Shown: piece after piece, positions 1 through 5,294 of the stretch
How positions within the stretch are numbered: position 1 is the stretch's first letter
How the letters are laid out: every line of letters begins with the position of its first letter
Assembly: GCA_050303435.1 (NCBI GenBank)
Contig: JBNLBT010000156.1
Location: 1 to 5,294 of the forward strand
DNA: 5,294 nt
Direction of reading: 5' to 3'
Source: JBNLBT01 sp050303435
Lineage (GTDB): Bacteria > Pseudomonadota > Gammaproteobacteria > Xanthomonadales > Marinicellaceae
Program-made: the position numbers and the translations under genes
Notes under the pieces: generated by a model
What the model was told of the DNA's origin: nothing
The model's input: only the letters and a program-made list of their open reading frames with translations
Database searches by the model: none

Positions 1-771
1 ATTTGATTATACCAAGGCGGCATAAACACACACCTAAAATCTGCCCACACAATTGTAGGCGGTCAGGGATGAAACCGCATGCATCGTTAGTCATTTCTGG
101 CGCGTTCGCAGCAACAATGCCTGCGGCGACAGCGTGAATTCAGCCGTGTTTACATTCACCATTTTGGCACTGAAGGACGACTGCCTGGGCGGATTGGTTA
201 AATTGAATCTGCATCGCTATGGCTTCGAGTCCGGTACACAGGGTTGGACTGAAACCACCATTCAAGGTTCATCCAGCTGGGGACTGCAATCGACCATCAC
301 AGGTTCCGGCACCCAGGCCTGGAACATTGAGGACATCGACAGCACCAGCGACAATGTGTTGATTTCACCGGTAATGAGCGTGCCTGCCGTGTTCTCCAAC
401 ATTGCCCTGTCGTTCTGGAACCAGCAAACCATGGAATCACGGACCACTGGCGGCTGTTGGGACGGCGGTGTGCTTGAAGTGTCGCAAAACGGCGGTCCTT
501 TCAACCAGGTTTTAACGCCGATTTATACAACGATCCGTACGATGGCAATTTGAACGCCGGCCCCTTGAACGGCAGTCCCGCCTGGTGCGGCGATCCTCAG
601 AGTGGATTGCGCTCATTGGTTGACTTCAATGCCTTTGCTGGCAGCGACGTGCAGATTCGATTCCGCATGGTGACCGATAACTCCGTTGGTCGCGCTGAAG
701 ACTGGACGGTCGATGACGTGGCCATCACCGGCTGTGGCAACGATTTGATTTATACCAACAGCTTTGAGTGA
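1..771 (+). pseudogene. Broken 3' end of a secreted FN3 / MAM-like multidomain protein (5' part outside window)
   Basis: No single frame runs through this stretch, but a coherent protein can be read by changing frame. A fibronectin type III remnant begins near the window start: SAHTIVGG at about 40-63 in frame 1, GMKPHAS at about 66-86 in frame 3, then SHFWRVRSNNACGD from 89 in frame 2. Frame 2 then runs to about 511 and carries GFESGTQGW, typical of the start of MAM-like or immune-inhibitor-A-like jelly-roll domains, and a glycine-rich GGCWDGGVLEV strand. After the break at 510-513 the domain continues in frame 1 with NDPYDG, AWCGDPQ, VGRAEDWTVDDV and ends NDLIYTNSFE before TGA 769-771. In known proteins such C-termini are attached to secreted peptidases; no catalytic part is visible, so the enzyme is unknown. 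Frame 2 upstream of 59 is closed by TAG 56-58. Multiple breaks favour decay, although base-calling errors cannot be excluded. The two segments could be annotated elsewhere as separate small hypothetical genes (134-553 and 550-771). Confidence 0.78.
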
Positions 772-808
772 GACCTGTGGGCCCAACCCCAGCGTTGGCC
801 CATTTAGC

Positions 809-838
809 AAGCCCCGATTCTGTATCGGGGCTTTTTTT
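809..838 (+). terminator. Rho-independent terminator after the FN3/MAM-like pseudogene
   Basis: A perfect stem AAGCCCCGAT / ATCGGGGCTT with the 5-base loop TCTGT runs into seven T residues at 832-838. It lies 37 bases past the TGA at 769-771. A second, imperfect hairpin (GGGCCCAAC at 779-787 with GTTGGCCC at 794-801, one bulged C) lies between stop and terminator. On the opposite strand the stem is not followed by a T run, so it is mainly a plus-strand terminator. Retention of a good terminator fits a gene that was recently functional. Confidence 0.9.
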
Positions 839-995
839 GCTTGTCTGTTGGGGGTTTGCAAGACAAACCCGGCGCGAATAATTACGTTGCTGTGTGGAGT
901 CGTGTCTCTGGAACGCATCAGGCACACGTCGCGTTGGTGTCTGACACATCTGAACATATTGCGCTGTTGTTGACTGCCTAGAAGTAACGACATTT
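839..995. other. Convergent intergenic spacer, no gene seen
   Basis: The spacer separates the plus-strand terminator from the stop codon of the minus-strand regulator. It holds one clean hairpin, GGGTTTG 852-858 with CAAACCC 864-870 (5-base loop). No T run follows it on either strand, so I cannot call it a terminator for the regulator. Short open frames here are unsupported: they have no ribosome-binding site and no recognisable protein pattern. Confidence 0.6.
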
Positions 996-2771
996 CTACT
1001 GCCGCTGAATTTTACCCAGGTAATCGCTTAGTTCACGCATCAATTCGGCTTCGGGTTGTGTGATGTCATGCAACAAGGCGAGCTGATCAATCTGTTTAAG
1101 CAGCAAAGAACGGGTGTTTTTAAGCTTTTCATCGTCGGGATTCACTTCAGAATAAAGCCACTCTGACAATGCCAAAAATAGCCGGTATTCAAACAAATGT
1201 TCTGCTCTGACCTGTTGCAGCAACATGGCATAAACCTCATCTGCTTCGCGGTGTTTTTCCAGTGCATGTGCAGCCCGGACCAAAGCAACAGAAGCGATCA
1301 AATTGTCCGAGAGTGGCAGATCCTGAGCTGCCAGGACCATTTTTGCTTTGGCGTATGCCCCAATGTTGTCCCCACGTTGTGCGGCAGTTAAGGCCAACAA
1401 GGCTTCAGCCTGCAAGCGTTCAGGTTCAGCCAGATTCTGAGCCAGCAGCTCAAGCAGCAGGGCATGTGCTTCGCTGTATTTATGCAGTGCCACTTTGACT
1501 TTGGCCAATTGCAACTCAGCAGCGATCAGACGACCTTGCGGATTGAAAGCGGCCTGCACATCCATGGCTGAGCGTAAGTGTTGCTCCGCAAGTTGCCAGT
1601 GTCCCAATTGCGGCAACAACAGGTAAAAGTAGCTGTAGCCCTGTTGAAACAAGTTGGTGTCTTTTTGAGCCAGCACATATTTCAATGCCAGCACCGCGTA
1701 GTTCATGGCTTTTTCAGCGTCACCCTGAGACATGAGCACTTCAGACAAGGCGCCGTATGCATAGGCCGCGTAGCGTGGATCCGGTAAACTTAAAGCCAGC
1801 TTCAATGTGGTTTCATGGGCGTCCCTTGCCAGCCCGGCCTGTCCGGTGCGCTCATAGGAATACGCCAGATTGCTGTGGACCCGCATTTGATTGTAAGCAT
1901 CGTTGGATTGCACCGCCATATCCAACACATGGTCCAGCAATTCGATCGCCTGGTCATGTGCCTGCATCACCTGGTGATAGCGTGCACGCTCAATGGCGGT
2001 GGAGATCAAACCAGAGCGATCCCCGAGCACACGATATTGACTTTCTGCTCGATCCAGGAATGTTTTCAAGGCGGACTTATCATCCCGGTAAATGTGCATT
2101 TTGGCCAGCAACAAATTCGCATCTGCATACACCGCGTTGGCGCCATCTGCGGTGTACGCTTGCACCGCTTGAAGCAAAAAATCAATGCTCTGGTCGTACT
2201 GCCCCGATTTATACAACGCATAACCACGCAAATAGCCCAGCCTCAATCGATCTTGCGGGTGTTGACTGCCGGTCAAGTTGCCAAAATTTAACGCCTCAGT
2301 CCCCACATAATCCGATTCAATTCGATTCAAGTATTCATCAAACATAGCATCGTTCATGCGCATGCTGGGTGTCTGACTGAACCAAGCCACGCCAGCCACA
2401 GCAATGAAAAGCGTCAAGACCAACGCAACCAGCCACCACCGACGCCCCCCGGCACTGGGTTCAATCACTCGAATGGGTGGTTTAAACTGATAGCCTTTGC
2501 TGTACACATTGACAATGCATTCTGTGTCCAGACCCGTCGACTTCAGAGCCAGTCGAACTTCCTGAATGACTTTAAATAAGGAATCATCGCTGACCACCAC
2601 ATTCGGCCACAGAGCGTCCATCAATGCATCCTTGGTCAGTATGTTGTGGTTCGACTGCAGAAACAGCAACAAACACGTGTGACCGCGGGTCGACAGTTTC
2701 AATGGTTTTCCATGATGAAAAACCTGTTGCTCGACGCGCTTCAATTGCGTGTTGTGGATGGAGTAAATCAT
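996..2771 (-). CDS. Membrane-anchored ToxR/CadC-type transcriptional regulator with periplasmic TPR-like domain (591 aa)
   Basis: Residues about 4-97 form an OmpR/PhoB-type winged-helix DNA-binding domain: LSTRGHTCLLLFL, then ILTKDALMDALWP, the recognition-helix stretch SDDSLFKVIQEVRLALK (61-77) and the wing NVYSKGYQF (88-96). A short linker leads to GGRRWW (108-113) and one hydrophobic segment at about 112-131, giving a cytoplasmic N-terminus and a periplasmic C-terminus by the positive-inside rule. Residues about 175-580 are alpha-helical and TPR-like; the clearest repeat is NLAYSYERTGQAGLARDA at 301-318. There is no receiver domain, so this is a one-component sensor as in ToxR and CadC. 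The periplasmic half has no cysteine, so disulfide-based sensing is unlikely. ATG 2771 is the only plausible start: an in-frame TGA lies 12 bases upstream with no start codon between. Shine-Dalgarno pairing is poor (GGGACC is about 20 bases away), suggesting weak translation. It is divergent from the beta-helix gene, a likely target. Fold and topology are well supported; the ligand and regulon are not known. Confidence 0.92.
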   Translation of the reverse strand: MIYSIHNTQLKRVEQQVFHHGKPLKLSTRGHTCLLLFLQSNHNILTKDALMDALWPNVVVSDDSLFKVIQEVRLALKSTGLDTECIVNVYSKGYQFKPPIRVIEPSAGGRRWWLVALVLTLFIAVAGVAWFSQTPSMRMNDAMFDEYLNRIESDYVGTEALNFGNLTGSQHPQDRLRLGYLRGYALYKSGQYDQSIDFLLQAVQAYTADGANAVYADANLLLAKMHIYRDDKSALKTFLDRAESQYRVLGDRSGLISTAIERARYHQVMQAHDQAIELLDHVLDMAVQSNDAYNQMRVHSNLAYSYERTGQAGLARDAHETTLKLALSLPDPRYAAYAYGALSEVLMSQGDAEKAMNYAVLALKYVLAQKDTNLFQQGYSYFYLLLPQLGHWQLAEQHLRSAMDVQAAFNPQGRLIAAELQLAKVKVALHKYSEAHALLLELLAQNLAEPERLQAEALLALTAAQRGDNIGAYAKAKMVLAAQDLPLSDNLIASVALVRAAHALEKHREADEVYAMLLQQVRAEHLFEYRLFLALSEWLYSEVNPDDEKLKNTRSLLLKQIDQLALLHDITQPEAELMRELSDYLGKIQRQ

Positions 2772-2799
2772 GTCATGGGTCGGTCAATGGTCCCGATGA

Positions 2800-2813
2800 A
2801 ATGCCGAGGCATT
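2800..2813. promoter_or_regulatory. 14-bp inverted repeat upstream of the regulator start
   Basis: AATGCC-GA-GGCATT is a perfect 6+6 inverted repeat with a 2-base centre, 28 bp upstream of the regulator's ATG. The centre is too short for a good RNA loop, so a dimeric protein-binding site is the more natural reading. No protein can be named. Chance occurrence is possible. Confidence 0.3.
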
Positions 2814-2833
2814 CACTGCCATTTGATCTTGAC

Positions 2834-2862
2834 GGACGCATATTGCCACATCGATTGCGTCC
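2834..2862. promoter_or_regulatory. Inverted repeat GGACGCA-N15-TGCGTCC in the regulator's upstream region
   Basis: Perfect 7-base arms at 2834-2840 and 2856-2862 enclose 15 bases. A second, shorter pair (GACGG 2831-2835 and CCGTC 2865-2869) overlaps the same stretch. On the minus strand this could form a stem-loop in the 5' leader of the regulator mRNA, or be an operator. I found no convincing -35/-10 pair for the regulator, so I cannot say whether the element is transcribed. Confidence 0.3.
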
Positions 2863-2936
2863 ACCCGTCGTGCGTGCACTTTGATTGAGCTGGGCCATGT
2901 ATTTTGTGAAGCAGGTCTGGTAAATCATTGAAATCC

Positions 2937-2980
2937 GGATTTTTTCAGCATTGCTTCAGGATTTTTCAGACTTCAAACAG
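2937..2980 (+). promoter_or_regulatory. Putative operator: four helically phased 10-11 bp direct repeats ending in CAG
   Basis: The stretch reads as consecutive units GGATTTTTTCAG, CATTGCTTCAG, GATTTTTCAG and ACTTCAAACAG. The CAG triplets start at 2946, 2957, 2967 and 2978, spacings of 11, 10 and 11 bp, so every copy faces the same side of the helix. The first and third units share GGAT-T(5-6)-CAG and lie 22 bp apart. Proteins of the OmpR/PhoB/ToxR winged-helix fold are known to bind tandem direct repeats with about 11 bp periodicity. The divergently transcribed regulator has exactly that fold, so it is the natural candidate. The array ends 2 bp before the proposed -10 and covers the -35 position, consistent with an activator-dependent promoter. 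Confidence 0.5.
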
Positions 2981-2982
2981 TA

Positions 2983-2988
2983 AATAAT
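2983..2988 (+). promoter_or_regulatory. Candidate -10 element for the beta-helix gene
   Basis: AATAAT matches TATAAT at 5 of 6 positions in a strongly AT-rich stretch (2981-3000). No good -35 is found 15-18 bp upstream; that position is occupied by the phased CAG repeats. A 10-bp palindrome AATAATTATT (2986-2995) overlaps it. If used, transcription would begin near 2995, giving a leader of about 19 bases before ATG 3014. Confidence 0.4.
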
Positions 2989-3000
2989 AATTATTTTAAA

Positions 3001-3006
3001 AGTGAG
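3001..3006 (+). promoter_or_regulatory. Ribosome-binding site deciding the beta-helix start
   Basis: AGTGAG, a near match to AAGGAG, lies 7 bases before ATG 3014. An in-frame GTG at 3002 is also possible but would overlap this site and has only AT-rich sequence without a Shine-Dalgarno upstream. The ATG also gives a cleaner signal peptide. Confidence 0.6.
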
Positions 3007-3013
3007 AAAACCG

Positions 3014-4744
3014 ATGCGCAATTTATTTTTTACAACACGGACGCTGGTATTGTGTCTGGTGGCCTTGTCTACCCAAACACCGGTTCTGGCTTTTGTCACC
3101 GTTGGCAACACAGCCGATTGTGATTTCGACAACCTGTTCACGGCGTATAACGACAGTGATCCGGAAGTGCGAGTCACTTCTGAACAAGTGCACACCAACA
3201 ATTTCACCATCGAAAAAATTAAAATCTTCAAAGGCGGTTATGACACGTGCCTGGACGCAGAACAAGACCAAATTGGTGCCACCAAAACGCGTTGGAGTGG
3301 CCTTAACGCACTCAACAATACGGTGGTGAACATAGATGCCAACCTGGCCATTTTGAGCACGGTCATTTTTGAACGGTTTGAATTTCATGATGGCAACAAC
3401 ACCTCCGTTGCCGAGGCCGGTGGCATCAAGGTGTCCGGCAATTCAAACCTTGTGCTCATTGATTCAATTGTGCGCGATAACCGCGGCAATGAAGGCGGTG
3501 GGATCCACGTGACTGGCGCCCAGGCGCGCCTCACACTACAAAACACGTTGGTTCAGGACAACGAAGCCACGGGCTACGGGGGCGGTATTTACTGTACAAA
3601 TGATGCACGAGTCATTATGGATGACCGCAGCAGCCTATACAATAATACAGCCACATTGCACGGAGGCGGCCTGTTTGCTGACAGTCTCTGTCTGATTGAC
3701 AGCGCCAGCGGCATCCGCGTTGACAATGGTCCCGCCGAAGGTATTTCTGGCAATGTGGCACAAAAAGGTGGTGGCTTGTACTTACAGGCCGGTGCGGTGA
3801 TCAATCTGACCGGCAGTTATCTTCATCCGGCGCGGGTAATACTCAATCTGGCCAATGGAGAAACCGGCTTGAGTGGCGGTGGCATGTTTCTCACTGGCGC
3901 CGGCACCCAAGCCCACCTGATCAATGCCCACATCAGCAACAACGACGCATTTGCTCATGGTGGTGGCCTGGTGGTCACCGATCAGGCACAACTGACCATG
4001 CAGCAGCATGAATTGGGTTGCGATTTCAGTGACAACGACGCCTGTTCTGCCATCGAGGACAACCGCGTCAGCGACCTGAATGACTACGCCGCCGCCGGGT
4101 ATTTCAGCAACGGCGCACAAGTGGACATCGCACAAACTGTCATTGCCTACAACCGTTCACATGAAGTCTCAGCCTTTGCATTGATCAATGACGTGTATTT
4201 GCGCCTGGAAGGCAATTTATTCAACAACAATGACACATTCATCAATGGCAGCTCTTCGGAAACGCTGTTTTTGCTTCAGGGAGGACTAAATCAGGCATCC
4301 CAGCTGGATTTTGGCTTCAACACCGTCACCAACAACGACGTAGACAATTTTTTTACCGCACAGAGCCTCAACAGCAGTCAAATCATCAACGTATTCAACA
4401 GCATTGTTTGGGATTTTGGCACGGTGTTTAATTTCAATGGACCGACATTGTCACAGATTGACTGTTCAGTGGCGCATGAAACAGGCAGCCTCAGCGGCAA
4501 TGTGGGGGCCGTTTTGAGCAGCGATCCGCTGTTCATTAATGCAGCAATGGCTGATTTCAGACCCTCTCTTGCTTCAGACGTCATTGATTTTTGTAACAAC
4601 AATCTATTCACGGATCAACACCGTGACTTAAATAATTTCCCACGGGGACACGACATGATCAATGTCAACAATGCCTTCGGCACTTACGATGCCGGCGCGT
4701 ATGAATATTTTCCCGACATCATTTTCAGAACAGATTTTGACTGA
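3014..4744 (+). CDS. Secreted right-handed parallel beta-helix protein with choice-of-anchor Q-like end (576 aa)
   Basis: Residues 1-26 form a signal peptide: MRNLFFTTRT, a hydrophobic core at about 10-19, and a probable cut after PVLA (26/27). C14 is not in a lipobox. Residues about 105-480 are a parallel beta-helix. Glycine turns GG[ILM] recur with the following hydrophobic residue at 138, 164, 192, 220, 255, 291 and 319, spacings of 26, 28, 28, 35, 36 and 28, with Asn-rich coils such as NNTATLHGGGLF that recall polymorphic outer membrane protein repeats. Residues about 531-565 (HRDLNNFPRGHD, then YDAGAYEY) match the end of choice-of-anchor Q proteins as I know them. The protein ends DIIFRTDFD, resembling the tail of the upstream pseudogene product. 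Some pectin-lyase-fold proteins are polysaccharide lyases, but I see no catalytic signature and would not assign an enzyme activity; adhesion or a surface role is equally possible. The start is ATG 3014, supported by AGTGAG; GTG 3002 would add four residues. It is a single gene, divergent from the ToxR-like regulator and preceded by a putative operator. Confidence 0.88.
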   Translation: MRNLFFTTRTLVLCLVALSTQTPVLAFVTVGNTADCDFDNLFTAYNDSDPEVRVTSEQVHTNNFTIEKIKIFKGGYDTCLDAEQDQIGATKTRWSGLNALNNTVVNIDANLAILSTVIFERFEFHDGNNTSVAEAGGIKVSGNSNLVLIDSIVRDNRGNEGGGIHVTGAQARLTLQNTLVQDNEATGYGGGIYCTNDARVIMDDRSSLYNNTATLHGGGLFADSLCLIDSASGIRVDNGPAEGISGNVAQKGGGLYLQAGAVINLTGSYLHPARVILNLANGETGLSGGGMFLTGAGTQAHLINAHISNNDAFAHGGGLVVTDQAQLTMQQHELGCDFSDNDACSAIEDNRVSDLNDYAAAGYFSNGAQVDIAQTVIAYNRSHEVSAFALINDVYLRLEGNLFNNNDTFINGSSSETLFLLQGGLNQASQLDFGFNTVTNNDVDNFFTAQSLNSSQIINVFNSIVWDFGTVFNFNGPTLSQIDCSVAHETGSLSGNVGAVLSSDPLFINAAMADFRPSLASDVIDFCNNNLFTDQHRDLNNFPRGHDMINVNNAFGTYDAGAYEYFPDIIFRTDFD

Positions 4745-4753
4745 CACACGTTT

Positions 4754-4785
4754 GCCTGTCATGCACACGCATTGGCATGACAGGC
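4754..4785 (+). terminator. Strong hairpin 9 bases after the beta-helix stop codon
   Basis: GCCTGTCATGC (4754-4764) and GCATGACAGGC (4775-4785) form a perfect 11-bp stem with a 10-base loop. No T run follows (CTCATGATC comes next), so it is not a standard intrinsic terminator. It may be a Rho-independent site of atypical form, a 3' mRNA-stabilising stem that blocks exonucleases, or a protein-binding palindrome. No other terminator for this gene is seen before the repeat region. Confidence 0.6.
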
Positions 4786-5013
4786 CTCATGATCACACAA
4801 TCAAAAATGCAAAAAATCTGGGCCCTGGATTGTCACTTGAGATACATTTTCTTGAAACAATAAAACACGACCGGTGGGATCACAGGCGTCCCATCCAGCA
4901 AATAAAACACAAAAAAAAATTAATCCTGTGAAACTAATAATTAATCCATCCCCAAAAAGAGTGAACCCTTGTATTTTATACACCCGAAAACCCATGGCTG
5001 ATGTCATAAGCAT
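4786..5013. other. AT-rich intergenic spacer with short phased repeats, no gene seen
   Basis: Open frames across this stretch are low-complexity and lack ribosome-binding sites. Three minor patterns are visible. AATAAAACAC occurs at 4859-4868 and 4901-4910, 42 bp apart. AATTAATCC occurs at 4918-4926 and 4939-4947, 21 bp apart. TGTAT-TTT-ATACA is an inverted repeat at 4970-4982. The 21 and 42 bp spacings are whole helical turns, which could mean protein binding, but AT-rich DNA yields such matches by chance. Confidence 0.5.
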
Positions 5014-5085
5014 TAGATCCTGGCGATGTCCTGATTCGCCGGCATCGAGGCCGGGCAAATCAAAGCCATGCAGCGCAGCTGCATT
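5014..5085. repeat. 72-bp direct repeat, copy 1
   Basis: Identical base for base to 5223-5294; the copies are 209 bp apart and the flanking bases on the left differ. The unit is rich in inverted repeats: CTGGCGA 5020-5026 with TCGCCGG 5036-5042 (one G-T pair, 9-base loop), and ATGCAGC 5068-5074 with GCTGCAT 5078-5084 (3-base loop GCA). Base composition is more GC-rich than the spacer to its left, so the repeat begins as a sharp change in composition. I do not recognise the family by name. Confidence 0.95.
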
Positions 5086-5186
5086 CAGCATGTGAGCAGG
5101 CTGTGCCTGCGTAACCGGGTGAGCGCGAAGGCGCGCAAACCGTTGTATAGATCAGCGCCTGGAAGAAACGGATTCTCTGGACAAAA
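5086..5186. other. Structured segment between the repeat copies
   Basis: It continues the folded character of the repeat: GCAGGC 5096-5101 with GCCTGC 5105-5110 (loop TGT) and GCGC 5123-5126 with GCGC 5131-5134 (loop GAAG). With copy 1 and the following terminator-like stem it makes a 209-bp period. Open frames cross it on both strands, but none has a start with a ribosome-binding site, and the dense palindromes explain the sequence better than coding does. Possible identities are one period of a tandem array, a small structured RNA, or a dispersed non-autonomous element. Confidence 0.45.
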
Positions 5187-5215
5187 AAAAGCCCCAACAA
5201 AGTGTCAGGGCTTTT
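5183..5215 (-). terminator. Terminator-like hairpin, stronger on the minus strand
   Basis: AAAAGCCC (5187-5194) and GGGCTTTT (5208-5215) form an 8-bp stem, extended inside by ACA 5197-5199 with TGT 5203-5205. Read on the minus strand the stem ends in eight T residues (the A run at 5183-5190), a good intrinsic terminator. Read on the plus strand only four T residues follow. It would end minus-strand transcripts coming from beyond the right edge, and perhaps also plus-strand transcripts of the structured segment. Confidence 0.7.
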
Positions 5216-5222
5216 ACTTAAA

Positions 5223-5294
5223 TAGATCCTGGCGATGTCCTGATTCGCCGGCATCGAGGCCGGGCAAATCAAAGCCATGCAGCGCAGCTGCATT
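5223..5294. repeat. 72-bp direct repeat, copy 2 (runs off the window edge)
   Basis: Perfect match to 5014-5085, with identity continuing to the last base of the window, so the true length of the repeat is unknown. The left boundary is defined: the preceding base is A here and T in copy 1. The same hairpins are present, CTGGCGA 5229-5235 with TCGCCGG 5245-5251, and ATGCAGC 5277-5283 with GCTGCAT 5287-5293. Confidence 0.95.

Noticed and set aside
1..28. Similarity of the first 15 bases to 743-758 (one T missing), suggesting a preceding gene with the same C-terminal tail
   Set aside because: What follows (SAHTIVGG, GMKPHAS, SHFWRV in successive frames) fits one continuous fibronectin-III domain better, so DLIYT here is probably an internal strand; the short match can be chance.
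69..137. Small plus-strand frame of 22 codons that looks like a signal peptide ending in AATA
   Set aside because: It overlaps the FN3 remnant in another frame, its first part (MKPHAS) is itself explained as FN3 sequence, and it stops at once.
505..516. Programmed -1 frameshift at the TTTT run
   Set aside because: The in-frame codons are CAG GTT TTA, which do not form an X XXY YYZ slippery heptamer, and the upstream part of the gene is also out of frame, so decay or a sequence error is simpler.
852..870. GGGTTTG/CAAACCC hairpin as a terminator for the regulator
   Set aside because: No T run follows on the minus strand and it lies over 120 bases past the stop codon.
1757..2347. Long plus-strand open frames antisense to the regulator (1757-2347 and 1815-2291)
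   Set aside because: They are shadows of the regulator gene, whose protein has clear domain structure; the antisense products have no recognisable pattern.
4801..5293. Open frames on both strands across the spacer and repeat (4801-5091 minus, 4874-5095 plus, 5060-5293 minus)
   Set aside because: Three overlapping frames are open at once, none has a ribosome-binding site, composition changes within them, and the dense palindromes explain the conservation of the repeat.
5014..5294. CRISPR array or integron attC sites
   Set aside because: The 72-bp repeat with a 137-bp gap is far outside CRISPR dimensions, and I see no paired GTTRRRY/RYYYAAC cores flanking the palindromes.

Overview
The window looks like a piece of a gammaproteobacterial chromosome of moderate GC. 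The combination of a ToxR/CadC-type membrane regulator with a TPR-rich periplasmic half and secreted proteins ending in a short D-[IL]-I-[FY]-x-x-x-F-[DE] tail is something I associate with Marinicella-like and Xanthomonadales-like bacteria. That placement is recollection, not a search, and is only moderately secure.

Layout. (1) 1-771, plus strand: the broken 3' end of a gene for a secreted multidomain protein, with a fibronectin-III remnant, a MAM-like/jelly-roll domain and a C-terminal tail. It needs at least two, probably three, frame changes to be read, and its 5' part lies outside the window. A strong intrinsic terminator follows at 809-838. (2) 996-2771, minus strand: an intact 591-residue membrane-anchored transcriptional regulator with a cytoplasmic winged-helix domain, one membrane segment and a periplasmic TPR-like domain. 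(3) 2772-3013: a divergent control region. It contains four tandem 10-11 bp repeats ending in CAG, helically phased, next to a likely -10 element. (4) 3014-4744, plus strand: an exported right-handed parallel beta-helix protein with GGG[ILM] turns, a choice-of-anchor Q-like C-terminal region and the same kind of C-terminal tail as the pseudogene. A strong hairpin follows its stop codon. (5) 4786-5294: no convincing gene. An AT-rich spacer leads into a structured repeat: 72 bp present twice, identical, 209 bp apart, with the second copy running off the window edge. A terminator-like hairpin sits between the copies.

How the parts may work together (inference): the wHTH-TM-TPR protein is a one-component sensor spanning the inner membrane. 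It is transcribed divergently from the beta-helix gene, and the phased repeats sit where an activator of the OmpR/ToxR fold would bind to switch on the beta-helix gene. The most notable items are this putative operator, the shared C-terminal tail on two secreted proteins of different architecture, and the folded 209-bp-period repeat at the right edge.
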